NCBI GenBank assembly: GCA_046758065.1 | Contig: JBHHZM010000001.1 | Location: forward strand, 47,455 to 111,454 | Source of the DNA: JBHHZM01 sp046758065 | GTDB taxonomy: Bacteria; Pseudomonadota; Alphaproteobacteria; JAAXGF01 | DNA length: 64,000 bases | Reading direction: 5' to 3' | Shown here: positions 34,048-42,438 of the stretch, piece by piece | Layout of the letters: each line of letters begins with the position of its first letter | Numbering within the stretch: the stretch's first letter is position 1 | Made by a program: the position numbers and the translations under genes | Notes under the pieces: model-generated | Seen by the model: the letters and a program-made list of their open reading frames with translations, nothing else | The model's database searches: none | Told to the model about the DNA's origin: nothing

Positions 34048-35502
34048 TTAGCGCGGCGGCGCCCGTCCCGGATGCGGCGCACCGAAGGGGGCGCCCGGTT
34101 TCGGGGCCGGGATTGGATCGCAACGCAGGAAACGTCCGCGTCCGGGCGCGCCGAGGACCTCGCCGTCGCGCCACACCACCTCGCCGCGCGCGATCGTGAT
34201 TGTCGGCCAGCCGGTGACCGTCCGGCCCTCATAAGGGGTGTAGTCGAGGTTATCGTGGAGCATCTCGTGGCCGATGGTGACTCGACGCGCCGGGTCCCAT
34301 ATGGCGATGTCGGCGTCCGAGCCGACGGCGATCGTGCCTTTGCGCGGATAAAGCCCGTAGATTTTCGCGGCGTTGGTGGCGCTCAGCGCGACGAAGGCGT
34401 TGAGGTCGATGCGCCCCTTGCCCACGCCTTCGGAGAACAGCAGCGGCAAACGCGCCTCGATTCCCGGTACCCCCTGGGGGATCTTCGGAAACGGCGCATC
34501 CTCGCCGTGGCACATCTTGCCCCTGGGGTCGGCGTAGCGGTAGGGCGCATGGTCCGACGAATAGACCTGGAAGACGCCGCCGGCGAGCGCCCGCCAGACG
34601 ATCTCCTGATTGGCGGCATCGCGGGGCGGCGGCGTGCACATGTACTTGGCGCCCTCGAAACCGGCGCGATCCATGTCGTCGGCGGTGAGGAACAGATACT
34701 GCGGGCAGGTCTCGCCGTAGACGCAAATCCCCCGGTTCCGGGCGCGGCGGATCTCGGCGATCGCCTCGGCCGACGAAACATGCACGATGAGCACCGGCGC
34801 GCCGATCACCTCGGCGAGCGTGATCGCGCGCTGCGTCGCTTCGCGCTCGACCGGCGCGGGATGGGCGTCGGCGTGATGTTTCGGCGCCGTTCGTCCGGCG
34901 GCGAGGAGTTGCTCGGTGAGCCAGCGAATGCAGTCGTCGTTCTCGGCGTGCACCATGGTCATGGCGCCCTCGCGCCGCGCCACATCGAGCACCTGCAACG
35001 TCTCGGCGTCGTCGAGCTTGAGATCGTCGTAGGTGAGGTAGATCTTGAACGAGGTATAGCCATCCTTGATCAGCGCGGGCAATTCCTGACCGATGATCTG
35101 GTCGCCCGCTTCGGCGACGATCAGGTGGAAGGCGTAGTCGATGATCGCCTTGGTTTCGGCGCGCCGGTGATAGTCCTCGACCACCGCGCGCAGCGACTGA
35201 CCGCGCAGCGGCATGGCGAAGGGGATGATCGTGGTATTGCCGCCGCAGGCGGCCGAAATGCTGCCCGAGCGGAAATCGTCCGCCGGCTCGACGCCCCAGT
35301 AGGCCTGCTGATCGAGATGGCAATGGCTGTCGATGCCGCCGGGCAGCACGAGCAGACCCGCGGCGTCGATCTCCTCGGCGCCCGGCGCGAGGCCGTCGGC
35401 CAGCGCCACGATGCGGCCGTCGCGGATGCCGATGTCGCAAGACACGGTATCGGCGGCGGTCGCCACCGTGCCGTTGCGGACAACGAGGTCGAACGCCGCC
35501 AC
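34048..35502 (-). CDS. hydA: Dihydropyrimidinase / hydantoinase
   Basis: This 484-aa cyclic amidohydrolase opens dihydropyrimidine or 5-substituted hydantoin rings. Metal ligands are visible: HCH after GGIDSHCHLD near residue 58, the carbamylated Lys in SFKIYLTYDD near 150, His in MVHAEND near 183, His in LIVHVSS near 240 and Asp in YSSDHAPY near 320. A GTG at 35502, preceded by GGGAGGGA, is preferred; the ATG at 35532 has no ribosome-binding site. It follows the two binding-protein genes on the same strand, so those transporters may import related cyclic compounds (inference). Confidence 0.88.
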   Translation of the reverse strand: MAAFDLVVRNGTVATAADTVSCDIGIRDGRIVALADGLAPGAEEIDAAGLLVLPGGIDSHCHLDQQAYWGVEPADDFRSGSISAACGGNTTIIPFAMPLRGQSLRAVVEDYHRRAETKAIIDYAFHLIVAEAGDQIIGQELPALIKDGYTSFKIYLTYDDLKLDDAETLQVLDVARREGAMTMVHAENDDCIRWLTEQLLAAGRTAPKHHADAHPAPVEREATQRAITLAEVIGAPVLIVHVSSAEAIAEIRRARNRGICVYGETCPQYLFLTADDMDRAGFEGAKYMCTPPPRDAANQEIVWRALAGGVFQVYSSDHAPYRYADPRGKMCHGEDAPFPKIPQGVPGIEARLPLLFSEGVGKGRIDLNAFVALSATNAAKIYGLYPRKGTIAVGSDADIAIWDPARRVTIGHEMLHDNLDYTPYEGRTVTGWPTITIARGEVVWRDGEVLGAPGRGRFLRCDPIPAPKPGAPFGAPHPGRAPPR

Positions 35503-35584
35503 CTCTCCCTCCCGACCGGGCGCCGCCTTCATCGAGACGCTCGACGTATGACGGCCGGGCGTTTTCGGCCCGGCCGCATCGGCG

Positions 35585-35624
35585 CCCGCGGGGGCGACGT
35601 CGCGTTTGACATCGCCCCCGCGGG
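35585..35624 (-). terminator. Terminator hairpin after degP
   Basis: CCCGCGGGGGCGA (35585-35597) and TCGCCCCCGCGGG (35612-35624) are perfect 13-bp arms with a 14-nt loop, 12 bp after the degP stop. A second hairpin (GGCCGGGC/GCCCGGCC, 35551-35573) lies just beyond. There is no clear T-run directly after the first. Confidence 0.6.
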
Positions 35625-35635
35625 ATCTTGCCCGT

Positions 35636-37138
35636 TCAGCTCTGGTCGATGTCGACGGCGACGAAGCGCTGGTCGCCGGCGCGTTCGAGCAGCAGGAGCA
35701 CCGACTTGCGGCTTGAATTGCTCGCTTCCTTCACTTTGGAGACGACCTCCCCGGGCGTCGAAACGCCTTCGAGCCCGACTTCGAGGATGACGTCGCCCGG
35801 GTGGATTCCGCGCTTGGCGGCGCTGCCCTCGGGATCGACCTCGGTGACCACCACGCCCTGCGCGCTCTCATCGAGGTTGAAGCGTTCGCGCAGGTCGTAC
35901 GTCAGGCCGGAAAGGGTCATGCCGAGCGCTTCGACCGTGGGGGTCGGCTCTTGCTCGGGCGTGACTGCGGCCACCTCGGTCTCCCCTTCCTGGAGTTCGC
36001 CGATTTCAACCTCGAGTGTATGTTCGGTGCCCTTGCGCATCACGATGACCTTGGCCGTCTTGCCGATCTCGGCATTGGCGACGACGCGCGGCAGTTCGCG
36101 CATCTCCGGAATGTCGACGCCGTTGAAGGAAAGGATGACGTCGCCGGTCTCGATACCGGCCTTCGCCGCCGGGCTGTCGGGCGTGACGTCGGCTACCAGG
36201 GCGCCGCGCGCCTTGTCGAGCCCGAAAGCCTCGACCATATCGTCCTTGACCGTCTGGATGCGAACGCCGAGCCAGCCACGGCGGGTGCGGCCATAGTCGT
36301 GCAACTGCTGAATCACCGGACTGGCAATCTTGGAAGGAACCGAGAAGCCGATGCCCACGCTGCCGCCCGATGGTGAGAAAATCGCGGTGTTTACGCCGAT
36401 CACCTCGCCGTCCATGTTGAACAGCGGACCGCCCGAATTGCCCTTGTTGATCGGTGCGTCGGTCTGCAGGAAATCGTCGTAGGGCCCGGCGTTGATGTTG
36501 CGGCCGCGCGCCGACAGGATGCCTGCGGTCACGGTGTTCCCCAGCCCGAAGGGGTTGCCGATCGCCACCACCCAGTCGCCGACGCGCACCGCATCCGAGT
36601 CTCCGAACGACACCGCGGGCAACGGCTCGCCGGCATCGATCTTGAGAAGCGCGAGATCGGTCTTGGGGTCGTGGCCAATGAGCTTGGCCGGGAACTGGCG
36701 GTCATCGTTCAGCACGACGGTGATCTTGTCGGCTTCCGAGATGACGTGATTGTTGGTAACGACATAGCCCTCGGGGTCGATGATGAAACCGGATCCGAGC
36801 GAGGTTACGCTCCGCTTCGATTCAGGCTTGCCGCGCTGCTGGCGATCGAAAAAGTCGCGGAAGAGATCTTCGAAAGGCGAGCCCGGCGGCACCTGTGGCA
36901 TGACGTTGGGAGCCTGGGCTGCCGTCACGGTTTGAGCGCTCGATATGTTGACCACCGCCGGCGTCAATTTTTCGGCTAGGTCCGCAAAGCTTTCGGGCGC
37001 GCCGCGCGCCTGCGCGGCGGAGGCGAAGATAACGGCCGCGAGTGCGACGCAGAGCCCGATCAGGCGGGCAAATCCGATGGCGCCGCGCGGAGCGGCGACA
37101 GCGTCCGGCGCCGCGCGGCAAGGGAAGGAATTCGTCAC
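35636..37138 (-). CDS. degP: Periplasmic serine protease DegP/HtrA (Do family)
   Basis: This protein of 500 aa has a signal peptide (FARLIGLCVALAAVIFASAAQA). The trypsin-like domain carries the triad His in VVTNNHVISEAD, Asp in PKTDLALLKI and Ser in NKGNSGGPLFN. Two PDZ domains follow (about 280-370 and 395-495). It degrades or refolds damaged envelope proteins. Initiation is at GTG 37138, 8 nt behind AGAGGAG; the longer ATG reading at 37183 is less likely. It is divergent from the PepSY/two-component operon, a frequent arrangement for envelope-stress genes. Confidence 0.92.
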   Translation of the reverse strand: MTNSFPCRAAPDAVAAPRGAIGFARLIGLCVALAAVIFASAAQARGAPESFADLAEKLTPAVVNISSAQTVTAAQAPNVMPQVPPGSPFEDLFRDFFDRQQRGKPESKRSVTSLGSGFIIDPEGYVVTNNHVISEADKITVVLNDDRQFPAKLIGHDPKTDLALLKIDAGEPLPAVSFGDSDAVRVGDWVVAIGNPFGLGNTVTAGILSARGRNINAGPYDDFLQTDAPINKGNSGGPLFNMDGEVIGVNTAIFSPSGGSVGIGFSVPSKIASPVIQQLHDYGRTRRGWLGVRIQTVKDDMVEAFGLDKARGALVADVTPDSPAAKAGIETGDVILSFNGVDIPEMRELPRVVANAEIGKTAKVIVMRKGTEHTLEVEIGELQEGETEVAAVTPEQEPTPTVEALGMTLSGLTYDLRERFNLDESAQGVVVTEVDPEGSAAKRGIHPGDVILEVGLEGVSTPGEVVSKVKEASNSSRKSVLLLLERAGDQRFVAVDIDQS

Positions 37139-37310
37139 GGGTCGTTCTCCTCTAGGATCAAGGCGTACACGCTGACTGAGCATGATACAACCTGGTTAAC
37201 ATCTTGACGATCGACCGACCGCCGGCGACGAGGCGCCTGCCGGTCCGCGCTGCGGTCGCGATCCGCCGTCAACCATACGACCGGCGGCCTGAACCGACGC
37301 TGATCGGGAT

Positions 37311-37341
37311 GTTCATCCGGCGTTCACCTCGGGCCTGATAC
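37311..37341 (+). promoter_or_regulatory. Response-regulator direct repeat and -10 element
   Basis: GTTCA at 37311-37315 and 37322-37326 form a direct repeat with 11-bp period, as in PhoP/OmpR-type sites, followed after 9 bp by a possible -10 TGATAC (37336-37341). The predicted transcript would be nearly leaderless at the PepSY ATG (37352). Autoregulation by the downstream regulator is plausible. Confidence 0.35.
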
Positions 37342-37351
37342 GGTTGCGACC

Positions 37352-37714
37352 ATGCGGAAACTGGTGATCGTCCTCGCGTTTGCGGCCCAGATCGCGGTGG
37401 CTCCCCTGGTTTGGGCGGGGAACGACCACGATCGCGCGCGCCGCGCCTATCAGGCCGGCCAGATCGTCGGACTCAACCAGATTCTCCGCCGTGTCCAGTC
37501 GGCTTATCATGGCAAAGTGCTCGAGATCGAACTCCACGAGCGCCGTGGTTCAAACCGTGGCTCACCTTGGGTATATACGGTCAGGGTGCTGACGCCTCAA
37601 GGGCATGTGGTGAATTTGCGGATCGACGCCAAAACGACCCGGATCCTCGACGTCCGGGGAAACGGCCCCGAAGCCGCGAAGAAACACAAGGGCAAGACAA
37701 AGAAGAGGGACTGA
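37352..37714 (+). CDS. Small periplasmic PepSY-domain protein
   Basis: The protein (120 aa) has a signal peptide (MRKLVIVLAFAAQIAVAPL, cut after VWA near residue 22) and one PepSY repeat: LNQILRRVQSAYHGKVLEIELHE (split), then VYTVRVLTPQGHVVNLRIDAKT and ILDVRGNG. The tail is lysine-rich. PepSY proteins of this type inhibit periplasmic peptidases or modulate a neighbouring sensor kinase. Its stop overlaps the response-regulator start by one base (TGATG), so all three genes form one operon. Confidence 0.85.
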   Translation: MRKLVIVLAFAAQIAVAPLVWAGNDHDRARRAYQAGQIVGLNQILRRVQSAYHGKVLEIELHERRGSNRGSPWVYTVRVLTPQGHVVNLRIDAKTTRILDVRGNGPEAAKKHKGKTKKRD

Positions 37715-38391
37715 TGCGGATACTGGTGGTCGAGGACGAACGCGAGCTCGCGCGCCAGATCTCCGACACCTTGCGCGGCAACGGCTATGCGGTCGACGTC
37801 GCGCACGACGGCGAGGAAGCGCACTATCTCGGCGAGGTCGAGCCCTACGACGCGGTCATCCTCGATCTCGGCCTGCCGGTGATCGACGGTCTTACGGTGC
37901 TCCGGCGCTGGCGGGAGGCCGGGCGGAACATGCCGGTACTCATCCTTACCGCGCGCGACCGCTGGAGCGAGAAGGTCGAAGGCTTCGACAGCGGCGCTGA
38001 CGACTACGTCGCCAAGCCCTTCAACATGGAGGAAATCCTGGCGCGCATTCGCGCACTCATCCGCCGTGCGGCCGGCCACGCGAAGCCGGAGCTGACCTGC
38101 GGGCCGGTTCGGGTCGATACGCGCAGCAACCGGGTGAGCGTCCACGGCGCGCCGGTCACGCTGACCGCACACGAGCTCAAGCTGCTCTTCTATCTGATGC
38201 ATCACCAGAGCAAGGTCGTTTCGCGCACCGAACTCGTCGAGCACATCTATGGTCAGGAATTCGACCGCGACTCGAACACCATCGAGGTCTTCGTCGGCCG
38301 GCTGCGCAGGAAACTCGGTGTCGACGTGATCAAGACCCTGCGCGGTCAGGGCTACATGCTCGAGGCGACCGGCGACGCAGCCCGGGAATGA
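37714..38391 (+). CDS. OmpR/PhoP-family response regulator
   Basis: This regulator of 225 aa has a receiver domain with acidic pocket (VVEDERE), phospho-acceptor Asp in AVILDLGLP near residue 51 and the Lys of YVAKPF near 101. A winged-helix DNA-binding domain (about 128-220) follows, with TLTAHELKLLFYL and NTIEVFVGRLRRKLG. It pairs with the kinase that overlaps its stop as ATGA. PepSY-regulator-kinase operons of this form usually sense envelope cues such as divalent cations or cationic peptides. Confidence 0.92.
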   Translation: MRILVVEDERELARQISDTLRGNGYAVDVAHDGEEAHYLGEVEPYDAVILDLGLPVIDGLTVLRRWREAGRNMPVLILTARDRWSEKVEGFDSGADDYVAKPFNMEEILARIRALIRRAAGHAKPELTCGPVRVDTRSNRVSVHGAPVTLTAHELKLLFYLMHHQSKVVSRTELVEHIYGQEFDRDSNTIEVFVGRLRRKLGVDVIKTLRGQGYMLEATGDAARE

Positions 38392-39737
38392 CGGTCAACT
38401 CACTGAGTTTCCGTCTCGCCGCCGGCGCCGCGCTGTGGATCACGGTCGCCCTCGTCGTCGCCGGCTTCGGTCTTTCGGGGCTCTTCCGCGACCACGTCGA
38501 ACGCGGGTTCGACCGCCAGATCCTGCTGCAACTCGACCGGCTCGCCGCGGTCAGCGAAGTGGCTCCCGGCGACGCGGTGAAACTCAAGCGCCTGCTTGCC
38601 GATCCCCGGTTCGAGCAGCCGTATTCGGGCTGGTACTGGCAGGTCGCCGGGTCGTCCGGCCCGCTCAGGCGCTCGCGCTCGCTCTGGGACCAGGTGCTCG
38701 AGATCAAGACCGACGCGATCGCCAGCGACAAGCCGCAGCGCTTCACGGCGCGGGGGCCGGGAGGACAGCTTCTCTGGGGCCTTAGGCGCAACCTCGTTCT
38801 GCCCGGTTCGGGTGATGTCTTCCAAATCTCGGTCGCCGCCGATGTCTCCGAACTGCATGAGGCGATCGAGGACTTCAACGAAACGCTGGCGCTGTCGCTC
38901 GCCGTGCTCGGCATTGGCCTGCTCGCCGCCGTGATCGTCCAGGTGCGTTACGGGCTTTCGCCCCTGAGACGGCTGCGCGACGCGCTCGCGGCGGTGCGTT
39001 CGGGGCGCGCGACCCAACTCGTCGGGCGTTTCCCGGACGAAGTAACGCCGCTCGCCCGGGAGCTCAACGCCCTGCTCGACCACAACGCGCGCGTGATCGA
39101 GCGCGCCCGTACCCACGTGGGCAACCTCGCGCATGCGCTCAAGACGCCGCTTACGGTAATTGGCAACGCCGCCGCCGGCGAACAAGGCGGGTTTGCCGAG
39201 ACCGCGCGCCAACAGGTTGCCACCATGAGCGACCTGGTGAACCATCATCTGACACGCGCCCGCACCGTGGCCGCGGCCGGTGTGCTCGGTGCCCGGACCG
39301 ACGTCTCGGTGGTAACCGAGGAACTGCGGAGAACGCTCGCCCGCATCTACGCCGAACGCGGCGTCACGGTGACCGTCGAGGGCGGGGCGGGGCTGGTTTT
39401 CCTCGGCGAGTCGCAGGATCTTCAGGAGATGCTCGGGAATCTCATGGACAATGCGTGCAAATGGGCGCGCGACGAGGTGCGGGTGACGCTCGAGGGCGCG
39501 GGCGACCGCCTCCATCTGTGTATCGAAGACGACGGACCGGGACTCGCGCCGGAGGCGCGCGCGCGCGTCTTCGATCGCGGTCGACGCCTCGACGAGGCGG
39601 TTCCCGGCAACGGTCTCGGCCTCGCGATCGTGCGCGACGTCGCGGAGCTCTACGGGGGCTCTATCGACCTCTCCGCATCGCCGCTCGGCGGTCTCCGCGC
39701 GACGCTCGATCTGCCCGCTGCCGCCGCGCGGGGCTGA
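38388..39737 (+). CDS. Sensor histidine kinase (PhoQ-like)
   Basis: This inner-membrane kinase (449 aa) has a first membrane helix at 12-35 (AAGALWITVALVVAGFGLSG, approximate) and a periplasmic sensor domain to about 160. Then come a second helix (LALSLAVLGIGLLAAVIV), a HAMP linker and a kinase core: H box NLAHALKTPLTVI near 245, N box NLMDNACKWA, G1 IEDDGPGLA and G2 PGNGLGLAIVRDV. It phosphorylates the upstream regulator; the two are translationally coupled. Confidence 0.92.
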   Translation: MTVNSLSFRLAAGAALWITVALVVAGFGLSGLFRDHVERGFDRQILLQLDRLAAVSEVAPGDAVKLKRLLADPRFEQPYSGWYWQVAGSSGPLRRSRSLWDQVLEIKTDAIASDKPQRFTARGPGGQLLWGLRRNLVLPGSGDVFQISVAADVSELHEAIEDFNETLALSLAVLGIGLLAAVIVQVRYGLSPLRRLRDALAAVRSGRATQLVGRFPDEVTPLARELNALLDHNARVIERARTHVGNLAHALKTPLTVIGNAAAGEQGGFAETARQQVATMSDLVNHHLTRARTVAAAGVLGARTDVSVVTEELRRTLARIYAERGVTVTVEGGAGLVFLGESQDLQEMLGNLMDNACKWARDEVRVTLEGAGDRLHLCIEDDGPGLAPEARARVFDRGRRLDEAVPGNGLGLAIVRDVAELYGGSIDLSASPLGGLRATLDLPAAAARG

Positions 39738-39798
39738 ACGGCGTCACACGTCGGGGGCGGCGCTGGCGTTCGCCATCCGCCCGATGTAAGAGTGCCCG

Positions 39799-41061
39799 AT
39801 GCCTGCTCGAACACCCGCCACAATTCCCGGAAACATCACGGTAATCGGCGCCGGGATCGTCGGCATGAGCTGCGCCCGCTGGCTTCAGCGCGACGGCCGC
39901 GCGGTCACCGTGATCGATCCGTCGCCGCCGGGTGAATCGTGTTCGTTCGGCAACGCCGGCATCATCAGCATGGGCTCCGTCGTCCCGCTGGCGACGCCCG
40001 GCATGTTGCGCAGGCTGCCCGGCTACCTGCTCGATCCGCTCGGACCGCTCACCGTCCGCTGGCGCTATCTGCCGCAGCTTGCCCCCTGGCTGATCCGTCT
40101 GCTCGCCGCCGGCCGGCCGCGGCGTTTCGGGCCGATCGCCGATGCGCTCCGCGCGCTCAACGCCCCCGCTCTCGACGCCTATCGCACGCTTCTGGCGCCC
40201 GAGGACTTCGCCGATCTCATTCGTCACGAGGGCGTGCTCTACGTCTACGAAAGCGAAACGGCGCTCGACGCCGACGCCGAGGGCTGGAAAATGCGGCGCG
40301 CGCGCGGCGTGCGCTTCACCCGTCTGGGATGCGACGAGCTGCGTCAGGTCGAACCGGCGCTCGGTCCCGGTTTCGCCTGCGCCGTGTTGGTCGAGGACGC
40401 GGCACATGTCGTGAATTCGCACCGCCTCGTCACGTCGCTTGCCGAGCGCTTTCTCTCGGATGGCGGGCGGATTCTCGCCGAGCGCGTCGGCGACGTCGAA
40501 ATCGGCGACGCCGGGCCGCGCGCCGTGCTGACAGACCGCGGACGCCGCGCGTGCGATGCGTTGGTGGTCGCCGCCGGTGCCTGGTCGCGCGGACTCGCGG
40601 CGCGCCTGGGGAATCGCGTACCGCTTGAGACCGAACGCGGCTATCACGTGACCCTGCCGTCGCCCGGAGTCACGCCGCGCCGGCCGGTCGCCTTTCCGGC
40701 CGGGGGGTTTATCGCCACGCCCATGGAGATGGGACTGCGCATCGCCGGGACGGTCGAGCTCGGCGGCCTCGAGGCCCCGCCCGACTACCGGCGCACCAAG
40801 GCGCTGCTCGAGCACGGCCGGCGCCTGTTTCCCGGCCTCGACGGCGAGGACGTCAGCGAGTGGATGGGCTTTCGCCCATCGCTGCCCGATTCGCTGCCGG
40901 TCATCGGCCGTTCGTCCCGCGTTGGGGGCGTCTATTACGCCTTCGGGCACGGCCACCTCGGCCTCACCGAGGGAGCGATCACCGGCAAGCTCGTCGCTGA
41001 GCTCGTCGCCGGCCGACCGACGAGCATCGACGTCCGCCCCTACCGTCCCGACCGATTCTAG
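39799..41061 (+). CDS. dadA: D-amino-acid dehydrogenase-like FAD oxidoreductase
   Basis: This 420-aa flavoprotein of the DadA group has ITVIGAGIVGMSCARWLQRDG near residue 13 (split), the ESCSFGNAGIISMGSVVPLA segment typical of DadA and a C-terminal FGHGHLGLTEGAITGKLVAEL flavin loop (split). It would oxidise D-amino acids to 2-oxo acids and pass electrons to the respiratory chain at the inner membrane. The adjacent glutamate dehydrogenase on the opposite strand supports a role in amino-acid nitrogen metabolism. Specificity is not readable. Confidence 0.85.
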   Translation: MPARTPATIPGNITVIGAGIVGMSCARWLQRDGRAVTVIDPSPPGESCSFGNAGIISMGSVVPLATPGMLRRLPGYLLDPLGPLTVRWRYLPQLAPWLIRLLAAGRPRRFGPIADALRALNAPALDAYRTLLAPEDFADLIRHEGVLYVYESETALDADAEGWKMRRARGVRFTRLGCDELRQVEPALGPGFACAVLVEDAAHVVNSHRLVTSLAERFLSDGGRILAERVGDVEIGDAGPRAVLTDRGRRACDALVVAAGAWSRGLAARLGNRVPLETERGYHVTLPSPGVTPRRPVAFPAGGFIATPMEMGLRIAGTVELGGLEAPPDYRRTKALLEHGRRLFPGLDGEDVSEWMGFRPSLPDSLPVIGRSSRVGGVYYAFGHGHLGLTEGAITGKLVAELVAGRPTSIDVRPYRPDRF

Positions 41062-41108
41062 CCCGCCAACCGGCAAGGCACTCCGGCGGTCGCAGGCGCG
41101 TCTCCGGC

Positions 41109-42371
41109 CTACGAGTTGAAGAAGGCCTTGGTGCCGTGGGCCTCGATCGCCTTGGCGATGCGGTCGAGGGCGTGGACGTAGGCCGCGATGCGCATGTTGA
41201 TGCCTTTCTCCCGCATCACCGTCCATACGCGCCGCGCCTCGGGTTCCATGATCTCCTTGAGCCGCGACTGCACCTCGGCAAGCGGCCAGTAATACCCGGC
41301 CTTGTTCTGCACCCACTCGAAGTACGATACGGTGACCCCGCCGGCGTTGGCCAGAATGTCGGGAATGACGAGGACGCCCTTCTCGTTGAGGATCCTGTCG
41401 GCCGCCGGCGACACCGGACCGTTGGCGAGCTCGAGGATGATCGGTGCCTTGATGTCGGGCGCGTTCTCTTCGATGATCTGATTCTCCATCGCCGCCGGCA
41501 CCAGGAGGTCGCATTCGGTCTCGAGCAGTTCGGCATTGGTCATCTCACGCGGCGTCGAGTGCGACGGCGCGCCCGCAAGACCGCGCGTCTTGCGCTTGTG
41601 CTCGAGCACCGCGGCGGGATCGAGACCGTCGGGATCGTAGATCGCCGACCGTGAGTCCGAGACGCCGCAGATCCTGTAGCCGTCGGCATGCATCAGTTGG
41701 GCGAAATGGTAGGCGACGTTGCCGAAACCCTGGACGATCACCCGCGTTTTCTCGGGGCTCAGCCCGAGCTCCTTCTCGAGGTGACGCGTCACGTAATAAC
41801 CGCCGCGTCCCGTCGCGTCCTCGCGCCCGAGGCTGCCACCGAGCGGGATCGGCTTTCCGGTCAGCACGGCCGGCGTCGGCTCGTTGACGATCGACGAGTA
41901 CTCGTCGGCCATCCAGCCCATGACCATGCCGTTGGTGTACATGTCGGGCGCCGGGATGTCGCGATCGGGTCCGATGAAAGTCGAGAAGGCCTGAACGTAG
42001 GCGCGGCTCAGGCGCTCGAGCTCGGCATGGGACAGCTTGCGCGAATCGACGCAAACCCCGCCCTTGGCACCGCCGTAGGGCAGGTTCGCCACGGCGCATT
42101 TGAAGGTCATCCAGAAGGCGAGCGTCATCACCTCGTCGAGATTGACCGCCGGGTGATAACGGATTCCCCCCTTGGTCGGTCCGCGGGTGTCGTCGTAGCG
42201 GCAGCGCCACGCCTTGAACACCCGCCGCGAGCCGTCGTCCATGCGCACCGGCAGCGAGGCGGCCAGCGTCTCCTTGGGATATTTCAGTTTCTCGAGAACC
42301 TCGCGGGAAACGTCGAGGTGCTTCGCCGCTTCCTTGAGGCGCTTGCGCGCTTTGGTGAACAGTGCCGCCAT
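41109..42371 (-). CDS. gdhA: Glutamate dehydrogenase (Glu/Leu/Phe/Val family)
   Basis: This cytoplasmic NAD(P)-dependent dehydrogenase (420 aa) reversibly deaminates glutamate to 2-oxoglutarate. It has KGGIRYHP near 87, the catalytic Lys in PYGGAKGGV near 123, an Asp in RDIPAPDMYTNG and the Rossmann motif VQGFGNVAYHFA near 210. The length is that of the hexameric GdhA/RocG type. It is monocistronic by position, with an inverted repeat 38 bp upstream of the ATG that could be an operator. Confidence 0.93.
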   Translation of the reverse strand: MAALFTKARKRLKEAAKHLDVSREVLEKLKYPKETLAASLPVRMDDGSRRVFKAWRCRYDDTRGPTKGGIRYHPAVNLDEVMTLAFWMTFKCAVANLPYGGAKGGVCVDSRKLSHAELERLSRAYVQAFSTFIGPDRDIPAPDMYTNGMVMGWMADEYSSIVNEPTPAVLTGKPIPLGGSLGREDATGRGGYYVTRHLEKELGLSPEKTRVIVQGFGNVAYHFAQLMHADGYRICGVSDSRSAIYDPDGLDPAAVLEHKRKTRGLAGAPSHSTPREMTNAELLETECDLLVPAAMENQIIEENAPDIKAPIILELANGPVSPAADRILNEKGVLVIPDILANAGGVTVSYFEWVQNKAGYYWPLAEVQSRLKEIMEPEARRVWTVMREKGINMRIAAYVHALDRIAKAIEAHGTKAFFNS

Positions 42372-42408
42372 CGTGTCCCTCTTGGTCGCTGCCGGTGATC
42401 GTGAAAGT

Positions 42409-42429
42409 TAACGATATATCAAATCGTTA
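42409..42429. promoter_or_regulatory. Inverted repeat upstream of gdhA
   Basis: TAACGAT (42409-42415) and ATCGTTA (42423-42429) with a 7-bp AT-only-plus-C spacer form a symmetric site 38 bp before the gdhA start, placed to act as an operator. The regulator is unknown. Confidence 0.4.
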
Positions 42430-42438
42430 CCACGGGGT

